In this document: positions 1-7,132 of the stretch, one piece after another | How positions within the stretch are numbered: the stretch's first letter is position 1 | Layout: each line of letters starts with the position of its first letter | Assembly: GCA_034112445.1 (NCBI GenBank) | Contig: JAWUVI010000018.1 | Span: 132,299-196,298 of the forward strand | DNA: 64,000 nt | From: Pelagadaptatus sp034112445 | GTDB taxonomy: Bacteria; Pseudomonadota; Gammaproteobacteria; Pseudomonadales; Cellvibrionaceae | Reading direction: 5' to 3' | Notes under the pieces: generated by a model | Database searches by the model: none | What the model saw: only the letters and a program-made list of their open reading frames with translations | What the model was told of the DNA's origin: nothing | Translations under genes and position numbers: made by a program

Positions 1-521
1 ATCAATCGTTTCGCGAAAATATCTTATTCACCCATCGTGGCTTAAGTGGGCCTGCCGTTCTACAAATTTCCTCCTATTGGCAGGCGGGCGATAATGTCAT
101 TATTAACTGGTCCCCCGATCTTTGCCTCGAAGAGTATTTTTTACAGGCACAGATTGATCGTCCAAAAATTGAATTTAAAACACTCTTGGCTGAGCTTCAA
201 ACTAAAAAGTGGGCTCAAGTGTTTTGTGAGCACTGGCTTAATAGTAAACCTCTGAATCAGTACTCGGATACTGAATTGAAAGACTTGGCTTCACGGCTAC
301 ATAATTGGCCAATCATGCCGGCCGGTAGCGAAGGTTATCGCACGGCCGAAGTGACCTTGGGCGGCGTCAACACAGATGAGCTTTCGTCTAAAACCTTAGA
401 AGCTAAAAAACAAGCTGGTTTATATTTTGTTGGGGAAGTGATTGATGTGACAGGCTGGCTGGGCGGTTTTAATTTTCAGTGGGCTTGGGCTTCTGGGTAT
501 GTGGCGGGATGTAATGCCTAG
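1..521 (+). CDS. NAD(P)/FAD-dependent oxidoreductase, YhiN/HI0933 family (3' part only)
   Basis: The reading frame is open from base 3 to the TAG at 519-521, so the gene begins before the window and about 172 C-terminal residues are visible. The fragment has the hallmarks of HI0933/YhiN flavoproteins: a THRGLSGPAVLQISSYW segment near its start and the closing FAD-side motif GEVIDVTGWLGGFNFQWAW followed by ASGYVAG. The family comprises soluble FAD-binding oxidoreductases of poorly defined substrate, some named BaiN. It converges on the diguanylate cyclase gene with only 23 bp between them and no clear terminator hairpin. Family assignment is firm; the substrate is unknown. Confidence 0.9.
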   Translation, partial: QSFRENILFTHRGLSGPAVLQISSYWQAGDNVIINWSPDLCLEEYFLQAQIDRPKIEFKTLLAELQTKKWAQVFCEHWLNSKPLNQYSDTELKDLASRLHNWPIMPAGSEGYRTAEVTLGGVNTDELSSKTLEAKKQAGLYFVGEVIDVTGWLGGFNFQWAWASGYVAGCNA

Positions 522-544
522 GGCTTAGACTGGTCCGCTGTGGA

Positions 545-1591
545 CTAATCGGCAAGCGTACAAACTTGATTGCGACCATTATTTTTGGCGAGGTAGAGCG
601 CTTTATCCGCTGAGATGTAAAGTTCTTCTATGCTGGAAGTATTTAGATTAGCACCGGCTACGCCAATGCTGGTCGAAATCGCGATGACGTCCTGTTTTCT
701 TTTGAAGGGTGTTTCTTCAGCCGCTATACGCACTCGCTCCATAGTGTGTTTGGCCTCTTCTATCAATGAGTTAGGCATAATGACAGCGAACTCTTCTCCA
801 CCAATCCGACATACCGTGTCGAGAGACCTTATCGACTGTTTAATAAGCTTGGTAAAGTGAATGAGTGTTCTGTCTCCACCGTCGTGGCCATAATTATCGT
901 TGACTTTCTTAAAGAAATCTAAGTCTATCAGGGCTAGGCAAATAGAGGTTTTATCACGTTTAGCTCTGTCTAACTCCTGCTTGATGCGAAGATCAAAATA
1001 CATTCTGTTAGGTAAGGCGGTTAAGGCATCGGTGTGGGCTACAGCCATTAATTTTTCTTCGATACTCTGGTGTAAGCCAATGACGACATGCAATCCGGCA
1101 ATTGATGAGATGCCGGCAAATATTAATAGAGTCAATTCGTAGGTAAAGCTTGCTTCTGTGGGGTTTAAATATTGTAGGAAGTAAAGATAGCTTAAAAAAG
1201 CATAAGCTAGGACAGAAAAAATCAGAGCGTTACGAGCTGAAAAAAACAGGTAGGCTACGAGTAGGGGTGTTAAAAAGAATAAGACGATGAGTTCGTTTCC
1301 CTGCGTATCAAGGGTCACTATGCTCATCAGGATAACGTCGACGATATAAATTATAACGCCAACTATACTGGCGTATCCTTTGAAATAAACTCGGAAAAAG
1401 AGTGTAATCAATATTGCCGTGCAAATCCCTTGTACGGCAGAGGTGGTGTCCCAGCCTGACTGAATGCGTGTCAAGGCAACAGGGATGGTCGCCAGTATAA
1501 TTAGGAAGATGCACGCGAGCGAAACCCTTCGGCGAATTTTATCGAGGTGTCTAGAGAAATAGCTGATATTGGTATCAATGATATTACTCAT
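545..1591 (-). CDS. Membrane-bound diguanylate cyclase (GGDEF)
   Basis: A protein of 348 residues. The first ~180 residues hold about six hydrophobic segments and resemble no sensor domain I can name. The C-terminal half is a GGDEF domain starting at the DALTALPNR motif (~190), with the active loop GGEEF. An RSLD motif (RxxD) lies exactly five residues before GGEEF, so the product-inhibition I-site looks intact. The expected activity is synthesis of cyclic di-GMP from two GTP at the inner membrane, controlled by a signal felt in the membrane domain. There is no EAL domain and no adjacent partner. Start is ATG at 1591. Confidence 0.93.
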   Translation of the reverse strand: MSNIIDTNISYFSRHLDKIRRRVSLACIFLIILATIPVALTRIQSGWDTTSAVQGICTAILITLFFRVYFKGYASIVGVIIYIVDVILMSIVTLDTQGNELIVLFFLTPLLVAYLFFSARNALIFSVLAYAFLSYLYFLQYLNPTEASFTYELTLLIFAGISSIAGLHVVIGLHQSIEEKLMAVAHTDALTALPNRMYFDLRIKQELDRAKRDKTSICLALIDLDFFKKVNDNYGHDGGDRTLIHFTKLIKQSIRSLDTVCRIGGEEFAVIMPNSLIEEAKHTMERVRIAAEETPFKRKQDVIAISTSIGVAGANLNTSSIEELYISADKALYLAKNNGRNQVCTLAD

Positions 1592-1688
1592 TATTTTCCC
1601 TAGGGTTATGCATGTAATATCTACCTGTTGTAAGCATGATCATCATTACAAAATAGACTAGTTATCGTATCTGGGCTGGAAATCTGAT

Positions 1689-1852
1689 TCAGCGTTTAAG
1701 CTTTTTGCTGGCCTCTTCGGTAATAGGGTCGCGGGAGTCACGCACTTGTACGACTTGTTTAAATCCCACATCTTAAACGCTTTGGCGAAGCCATAATTCC
1801 CCTGGTGAACGGTACCATCAGAAAAGTTGGCGAAGGCTTGGCTGCTGTCATT
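1689..1852 (-). pseudogene. Possible degraded coding remnant
   Basis: The 354 bp gap 1592-1945 holds no intact gene. On the minus strand, one frame reads coding-like from about 1852 (FANFSDGTVHQGNYGFAKAF), and a second frame downstream reads KQVVQVRDSRDPITEEASK and stops at 1689. The two pieces would join into one protein end if a small indel were removed. I do not recognise the family and cannot exclude chance. Confidence 0.25.
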
Positions 1853-1863
1853 ATTTATCTAAT

Positions 1864-1880
1864 CTTAAGTTTACCTTAAG
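1864..1880 (+). promoter_or_regulatory. PmrA/QseB-type box in front of the hemolysin-family/FTR1 operon
   Basis: CTTAAG-TTTAC-CTTAAG is two perfect 6 bp half-sites 11 bp apart, the layout described for PmrA, QseB and related OmpR-family regulators (CTTAAG-N5-CTTAAG). A weaker third element, CTTTAAG, follows at 1888-1894. The box lies about 65 bp before the first start codon (1946), and the operon itself encodes a QseB/PmrA-like regulator at 6451-7116, which suggests autoregulation. No convincing -10 can be singled out. Confidence 0.7.
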
Positions 1881-1945
1881 TTTAGATCTTTAAGCTGTTT
1901 CCTATTGGCTAAATCACACCACGTGTTAGTTATGAGGAATCTGTT

Positions 1946-2677
1946 ATGAATGCTCTTGTCGGATCATTAAGATCAAAGCAACAAACTGTTGATCATTTGG
2001 ATCACAATTCCACATCTATTCAGTTTGAGTTGCACGACGATAATCCTATTGCCCCGGTTTATTCGGAGCGTCAGTTGGTTGAACGGTTTATTACGGCCAA
2101 GTATCAGCAAGCTTATCAGGCTCATGTATCACTCTTTATGCCTTTGTTATTGAGCTTAAAACGCGCCGGAAATATTCAGGCTGCTGTTGGTGTTAGGTCT
2201 GCGGCTTACGCGCCTTTGTTTCTTGAAAATTATGTGGATAGCCCTATCGAGCAAGAGATCGCTTCTATTGTGCGCCAGCCGGTAGATCGAAATCATATTG
2301 TCGAAATCGGTAATTTAGTTGCCGGTTATCGAGGCGGTAGTCAAGTGATGTTTGTGGTAATGGCGGCAGCGTTGGAGTTGGCTGGTTACCAGTGGTTGGT
2401 GTTTACCGCGACACCCCAAGTAGAAAAATTAATAAAGCGTTTACACTTTCAACCGAACCACTTGGCCATTGCAGATGGGCAAAGATTAGGTCTCCAGTCA
2501 CAAGAGTGGGGTAGCTATTATGCATGCCAACCACAGGTTATGTGCGGGGACATTTTTCAGGCAATGGAGATTGCACGCAGAACACCCTCTATTGAAAAAG
2601 TGCTAAGTCGTTACGCCACTGAAATTTCTGAAATGGCGAGTGTTATGCAATCGCATCGACGTTTGAATCGGAGTTGA
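1946..2677 (+). CDS. Thermostable hemolysin family protein (T_hemolysin)
   Basis: 243 residues, ATG with AGGA eight bases upstream. It matches the family named after the Vibrio thermostable (delta) hemolysin: RSAAYAPLFLENYVDSPIE (~85-100), then HIVEIGNLVAGYRGGSQ (~120-135), then YQWLVFTATPQVEKLIKRL (~155-175) and a WGSYY motif. There is no signal peptide, so a secreted toxin is unlikely despite the family name; a cytoplasmic enzyme or carrier role in the pathway encoded downstream is more plausible. It is the first gene of a ten-gene operon, and the next gene starts within about ten bases of its stop. The biochemical function of the family is not settled to my knowledge. Confidence 0.85.
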   Translation: MNALVGSLRSKQQTVDHLDHNSTSIQFELHDDNPIAPVYSERQLVERFITAKYQQAYQAHVSLFMPLLLSLKRAGNIQAAVGVRSAAYAPLFLENYVDSPIEQEIASIVRQPVDRNHIVEIGNLVAGYRGGSQVMFVVMAAALELAGYQWLVFTATPQVEKLIKRLHFQPNHLAIADGQRLGLQSQEWGSYYACQPQVMCGDIFQAMEIARRTPSIEKVLSRYATEISEMASVMQSHRRLNRS

Positions 2678-2682
2678 TAGGG

Positions 2683-4179
2683 ATGAATACTTTAAGTGAG
2701 CAATTGAGGCTTCTTAGCCAATCTGTTGATTCAGCTTGTGTGGCTCTGGCTGATGATGAAAAGTCTATAAGTTATACCGAACTGGTTGATCGAATTTCTT
2801 CTGTATCCGATTGGTTGTCTCTTCGTAATGTTTCAGTGGTGGCTTTACAGGCACGCAATAGTATTGACTGGGTGATTGTTGATTTGGCCTGCCAAATGGC
2901 TAAAGTCGTGCTTTTGCCGCTGCCTGATTTTTTTAGTTTACAACAGTCGGCTAACTGTCTGCGAGCAGCCGGTGCGGAATATTTGTTGAGTGATAACGCA
3001 CAGTTGGAAGGTTTATTTAATGACGCGGATATCACCTCATCTACTAGAGATGCTATTCCAGAATTGCATTATAACGTATGGGAGTTGGAGGTGGGCAAGG
3101 CAAGTGAGCGACCTCTGGGTACGCAAAAGATTACCTTCACTTCGGGCTCTACCGGATCACCTAAAGGTGTTTGCTTGAGTTTGGATCATCAGTTAATGGT
3201 TGCGCAATCATTGGCTGAGGTTATCGCTGTCGATCAGCCAAAACATTTATGTTTGTTACCTCTGGCGACCTTGTTGGAAAATATTGCGGGGATATACAGT
3301 CCGTTATTGTGTGGGGGGAATGTCGTTATTCCCAATGCTGAAAATCGAGGTTTAAGTGGTAGCTCTGGCCTGGACTTGCAACGTTTAATTCAATGTATAA
3401 CCCATCGCCAGCCCAATACGTTAATTTTGTTACCGCAGCTTCTGAATGCTCTGGTGTTTGCTTGTCAAACAGGTTGGAAGCCGCCTTCATCCTTAAAATT
3501 CGTTGCCGTTGGCGGCGGTAAAGTGGCTCCAGAGTTGGTGGCTCTGGCGCGGGGATTTGGTCTGCCGGTTTATGAAGGTTATGGCTTATCAGAATGTGGC
3601 TCGGTAGTGGCATTGAATACCCCGAGTAATGACAAGCCAGATATGGTTGGCAAGGTATTACCTCATTGCGAGGTTAAGGTTGAGGATGGTGAGGTGATGG
3701 TTAGCGGTGCGAGTCATCTTGGCTATTTGGGCCAGCCTGAAAGTTGGTTTCCAGAGTCTATTGCTACGGGTGACTTAGGTGTTTTGGCCGATGGCTGGTT
3801 GAAAATTAATGGTCGTAGCAAGAACCTTTTAATCAGTAGCTTCGGTCGAAATATTAGCCCTGAATGGGTTGAGAGTGTATTTAACGCCAAGCCGTTACTC
3901 AGTCAATGTGTGGTGCTTGGTGATGCGCGTCCGTATCTTTCAGCGTTCTTAAGTGCTCCCGATTTTGTCGGTGATGAATCGATAAACCAGTGGGTGAATG
4001 AGGTCAACAGCCAGTTGCCTGATTACGCCAAAATTCAAGCTTGGCAGCGTTTCGAGCCGGACCAGTGGCAAGGTTGTTTAACGGCCAATGGCCGACCGCA
4101 ACGACAACGTATTAATGAGTATTACGCTGACTTAATTGAGTCTCTCTACCAGAAAAATGAAGTGGCGTGTTCCAACTAA
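2683..4179 (+). CDS. AMP-binding acyl-adenylate/acyl-CoA synthetase-like enzyme
   Basis: 498 residues from the ATG at 2683 (CGGAG nine bases upstream; a TTG at 2674 overlapping the previous stop is the alternative). ANL-superfamily motifs are clear: the P-loop-like TSGSTGSPKGV (~160), YGLSECGS (~305) and the hinge region TGDLGVLADGWLKINGRSK (~365-385). The overall shape resembles long-chain acyl-CoA synthetases but is shorter than the usual 550-600. In the C-terminal subdomain the position that normally holds the catalytic A10 lysine reads LTANGRPQRQR, so Arg seems to replace Lys. It probably activates a fatty or other carboxylic acid for the diiron enzyme and SDR that follow; the substrate is unknown. 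Confidence 0.88.
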   Translation: MNTLSEQLRLLSQSVDSACVALADDEKSISYTELVDRISSVSDWLSLRNVSVVALQARNSIDWVIVDLACQMAKVVLLPLPDFFSLQQSANCLRAAGAEYLLSDNAQLEGLFNDADITSSTRDAIPELHYNVWELEVGKASERPLGTQKITFTSGSTGSPKGVCLSLDHQLMVAQSLAEVIAVDQPKHLCLLPLATLLENIAGIYSPLLCGGNVVIPNAENRGLSGSSGLDLQRLIQCITHRQPNTLILLPQLLNALVFACQTGWKPPSSLKFVAVGGGKVAPELVALARGFGLPVYEGYGLSECGSVVALNTPSNDKPDMVGKVLPHCEVKVEDGEVMVSGASHLGYLGQPESWFPESIATGDLGVLADGWLKINGRSKNLLISSFGRNISPEWVESVFNAKPLLSQCVVLGDARPYLSAFLSAPDFVGDESINQWVNEVNSQLPDYAKIQAWQRFEPDQWQGCLTANGRPQRQRINEYYADLIESLYQKNEVACSN

Positions 4180-4228
4180 AAAATTGAATAAAAGTAATCG
4201 TATTATTATTTTAAAGGACGGATTTATT

Positions 4229-4900
4229 ATGGGTTTTTACAACGAATTACAACAACAAACTGAAGCGGCGCGTGGATATTTATTGACGGCTCCTATCTTT
4301 GAACGCTGTGCTTGTGGCGATATTGATCTGGGAGATTATGTGGCTTTTTTAAGTCAGGCTTATCACCACGTTAAACACACAACACCGCTGTTGATGGCGA
4401 CGGGATCACGCTTACCTGAATCAAAAGAATGGCTGCGTGAATCTGTAGCGGAGTATATTGAAGAAGAGTTGGGGCACCAAGAATGGATACTGAATGATAT
4501 TGCTGCCTGTGGATTCGATAAAGAAAAGGTTCGCGTCAGTCGTCCGAATCCTTCTACCGAATTGATGGTGGCTTATGTTTACGATACCGTTAATCGAATC
4601 AACCCACTTGGCTTTTTTGGTACTGTTCAGGTACTGGAAGGTACCAGTGTCAATATTGCTGATCAGATGGCCGATCATATTCAGAAAGCATTGGGCTTGC
4701 CAGATTCGGCATTCAGCTATTTGCGTTCTCACGGAGCATTAGATCAAGAGCACATTAAATTCTTTGAAGTCTTGATGGATAAGGTCACCGATCCTGTCGA
4801 CCAGGAGCAAATTCTTCATACGGCTAATATGCACTACCACCTTTATGGCAATATGTTTCGCGAGTTAACTTCTGAGCAAGCTCTTGCGTACGCCGCTTGA
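4229..4900 (+). CDS. Haem-oxygenase-like diiron oxidase (iron-containing redox enzyme family)
   Basis: The start is set at the ATG at 4229 because AAAGGA lies just upstream; the frame is open further back to 4136 but overlaps the previous gene. The product is 223 residues and all-helical by composition. Candidate metal ligands fit the HDO (heme-oxygenase-like diiron oxidase) pattern: E80-x2-H83, E137, and H168-x3-D172-x2-H175. The last spacing is the one I recall for CADD, and the ExxH resembles UndA. Characterised relatives use O2 for C-C cleavage, N-oxygenation or desaturation of small or acyl substrates. It resembles TenA in fold, but no thiamine gene is near. Placed between an adenylating enzyme and an SDR, it probably oxidises the activated substrate or a product of it. 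Confidence 0.85.
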   Translation: MGFYNELQQQTEAARGYLLTAPIFERCACGDIDLGDYVAFLSQAYHHVKHTTPLLMATGSRLPESKEWLRESVAEYIEEELGHQEWILNDIAACGFDKEKVRVSRPNPSTELMVAYVYDTVNRINPLGFFGTVQVLEGTSVNIADQMADHIQKALGLPDSAFSYLRSHGALDQEHIKFFEVLMDKVTDPVDQEQILHTANMHYHLYGNMFRELTSEQALAYAA

Positions 4901-4938
4901 TAGTGCGGCGAAATTAACTCGATCGGCAGGAGAGAATA

Positions 4939-5739
4939 ATGAACTTGAAAGGTAAAACAGTGCTGTTAACGGGGGCTTCTGGTGGTATTGGTGCGGCCAT
5001 AGCTCAAGCTTTAGCCGGGCAAGGTGTTCGGTTAGTCATTACCGGTCGTAATATTGAAAAGCTGAACAAGTTACAACAACAATTAAATGAATTGTCTGAT
5101 GGTGTTGTGCATGCATTTCTTGCGGCCGATTTAACCTTATCGTCTGATCGTCAAAAATTAAAACAACTGGCTAAGGATGAGGCTGTTGATGTGCTGATTA
5201 ACAGCGCCGGTGTTAACCAGTTAGCATTACTTGAACAGATGGATGATGCAGAAATTTCTGCAATTATTGAGATGAACCTTACTGTGCCGATGATGGTGTG
5301 TAAGGATTTTGTACCGCTGCTCTCGTCTCGTAAAGAAAGCGCCATCGTCAATGTTGGCTCAATCTTAGGAAGTATTGGTTTTGCTGGTTCCAGTGGTTAT
5401 TGTGCGGCTAAATTTGGCTTGCGGGGTTTTACCGAAGCGCTGCGTCGTGAGTTGGCTGATAGTTCAGTTAAAGTGGTTTATTTTGCGCCCAGGGCCACCG
5501 ATACTGACATTAATGACACGCAAATAGTGGCGATGAATGATGCGTTAGGAAGTGCTGTTGATTCGCCTGAACTTGTGGCGGACTGCTTGATTCAAACGTT
5601 GCAAAAAACCAATCCGCACAATCGTTATTTGGGTTGGCCAGAAGTATTTTTTGTTCGGCTCAATAGTATTTTCCCTAAGTTGGTTGATGGCGCTTTATTT
5701 AAGCAGTTATCCATTATTCGACGTTTTGCGCAAAGATAA
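4939..5739 (+). CDS. Short-chain dehydrogenase/reductase
   Basis: 266 residues, ATG with GGCAGGAG upstream. Classical SDR signatures: cofactor loop TGASGGIGAAIAQAL (~10), an NSAGVNQ version of the NNAG motif (~90), catalytic Ser in NVGSILGS and Tyr-x3-Lys in GYCAAKFG (~155). An Arg in TGRNIEK after the second strand favours NADPH. The C-terminal ~60 residues are hydrophobic/basic (FFVRLNSIFPKLVDG), as in membrane-associated SDRs acting on lipid-like substrates. It follows the diiron oxidase by 38 bp and is probably the reductive or oxidative partner in the same pathway. Confidence 0.92.
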   Translation: MNLKGKTVLLTGASGGIGAAIAQALAGQGVRLVITGRNIEKLNKLQQQLNELSDGVVHAFLAADLTLSSDRQKLKQLAKDEAVDVLINSAGVNQLALLEQMDDAEISAIIEMNLTVPMMVCKDFVPLLSSRKESAIVNVGSILGSIGFAGSSGYCAAKFGLRGFTEALRRELADSSVKVVYFAPRATDTDINDTQIVAMNDALGSAVDSPELVADCLIQTLQKTNPHNRYLGWPEVFFVRLNSIFPKLVDGALFKQLSIIRRFAQR

Positions 5740-5775
5740 AATGAATTCAGTGGCGGTTTAAGAGAGGTTTATATT

Positions 5776-6423
5776 ATGAAGGTAATGCATGTCTTAAGTT
5801 TGGTGGTTTTAATCTTCAGCGGTTTTAGTGTTGGGGCTTATGCCGATAGTTCTGTTGCGATTAAGCAGATGCAGACGCGATGGGCGCAAGTCAATTACCA
5901 GTTGGAAGGCGATGAACAGTTAAAAGCCTATGAGCAATTGTTATCTGAAGCTGATGCGTACAAATCTCAATATAAGACGGATGCCGGGATACTCATTTGG
6001 AGCGGTATTGTTAAATCCAGTTATGCGGGTGCTAAAGGTGGTTTGGGTGCGCTTAAGTTTGCTAAGTCTTCCAGGATCGACTTGGAAGCTGCAATGAAAC
6101 TGGATGCAACTGCACTGAGTGGTTCGGCCTATACCAGTTTGGGGGTGCTGTATGACAATGTTCCGGGTTGGCCTATTTCTTTTGGTAGTTCTAAGAAAGC
6201 CGATGAGTTATTGCGTCGAGCATTGGAAATAAACCCAGACGGTATTGACCCCAACTATTTCTATGGGAAGTTTTTGCACGGAGATGGCGATTATGTTGGT
6301 GCCCAAAAATACTATTTAAAAGCTCAGCAAGCTCCACCGCGTCTGAGTAGGCCTTTGGCCGATTCGGGTCGCCAAAAAGAAATCAGTATGGCTCTCTCTG
6401 AGGTGAAAAAAGAGTTACAGTAG
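5776..6423 (+). CDS. Secreted TPR-like protein of the hemolysin-family/FTR1 operon
   Basis: 215 residues beginning with a signal peptide (MKVMHVLSLVVLIFSGFSVG, cleavage likely after AYA). The mature part is helical, with TPR-like repeats such as ADELLRRALEINPDGIDPNY and GAQKYYLKAQQAP near the end. No enzyme motif is visible. It is a periplasmic protein by inference and the first exported member of the operon. It may scaffold or bind the product or metal handled by the pathway; that role is a guess from position only. Confidence 0.8.
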   Translation: MKVMHVLSLVVLIFSGFSVGAYADSSVAIKQMQTRWAQVNYQLEGDEQLKAYEQLLSEADAYKSQYKTDAGILIWSGIVKSSYAGAKGGLGALKFAKSSRIDLEAAMKLDATALSGSAYTSLGVLYDNVPGWPISFGSSKKADELLRRALEINPDGIDPNYFYGKFLHGDGDYVGAQKYYLKAQQAPPRLSRPLADSGRQKEISMALSEVKKELQ

Positions 6424-6450
6424 TTAGCTCTTTTGAATGCGGCAATTAAT

Positions 6451-7116
6451 ATGAATATTCTGTTGGTTGAGGATGATGCTGATCTTGCTCGGGGTTTGCA
6501 AAAGTCATTAAAAAACGAAGGTTTTAGTGTTAATCATGTTGATTGCGGTCAGCAGGCATTGGATTCTATATTGACCTCCGAGCCAGACTTGGTGGTGCTG
6601 GATCTAGGCTTGCCTGATATTGACGGCTTGCAAGTACTGAAAAAAATACGCGCCAATCAGCAAGCTATACCCATACTGATTTTAACGGCACGAGATAGCA
6701 TCAATGACAAAGTGATAGCGCTGGATGGAGGCGCGGATGATTATTTAGCTAAACCATTTGAGATGCCTGAATTATTGGCGAGGATTCGTGTCCTAGCTCG
6801 GCGCTTGAGTTCATCGGTTAGTAGCCACATAGTGTTGGGTGATGTCAGCTTGAATGCGGCGGCTCATCAAGCGAGTGTGGCCGGAACAGAGTTGGACTTG
6901 TCGAGGCGCGAATATATGTTGCTGAAAGCTTTAATGGAAAATATTGGACGCATTCAAACCAAAGAGTCACTTGAGGGTAAATTATATGGCTGGGGTGAAG
7001 AGGTCTCCAGTAATACCATTGAGGTTCATATCAGTAATTTAAGGAAAAAAATCCCCAACGGCTTTATCAAAACAATACGGGGTGTTGGCTACACTGTGAA
7101 TCATACTTCTCGCTAA
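6451..7116 (+). CDS. OmpR-family response regulator, QseB/PmrA-like
   Basis: 221 residues from the ATG at 6451, which gives the usual MNILLVEDD start (a TTG at 6433 in frame is the alternative). The receiver domain has acidic pocket E7-D8-D9, phosphoacceptor D51 in VVLDLGLPDIDG, Thr in ILTARD and Lys in YLAKPFE. The C-terminal winged helix contains SRREYMLLKALMENIGRI and IEVHISNLRKKI, as in QseB, PmrA and TctD. It pairs with the kinase 16 bp downstream. The PmrA-type box at 1864-1880 is its likely target, so it should control its own operon. Confidence 0.93.
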   Translation: MNILLVEDDADLARGLQKSLKNEGFSVNHVDCGQQALDSILTSEPDLVVLDLGLPDIDGLQVLKKIRANQQAIPILILTARDSINDKVIALDGGADDYLAKPFEMPELLARIRVLARRLSSSVSSHIVLGDVSLNAAAHQASVAGTELDLSRREYMLLKALMENIGRIQTKESLEGKLYGWGEEVSSNTIEVHISNLRKKIPNGFIKTIRGVGYTVNHTSR

Positions 7117-7132
7117 CCTGGTCCTGTAAATT

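Noticed and set aside
46..255. 69-codon frame at the window start
   Set aside because: It lies in another frame of the YhiN-type gene, whose protein text continues unbroken from base 3 to 521.
1946..2677. Secreted hemolysin toxin
   Set aside because: Despite the family name there is no signal peptide or membrane-insertion segment, and the gene heads an enzyme operon.
4229..4900. TenA thiaminase II
   Set aside because: The fold is similar, but a full set of diiron ligands is present and no thiamine gene is nearby.
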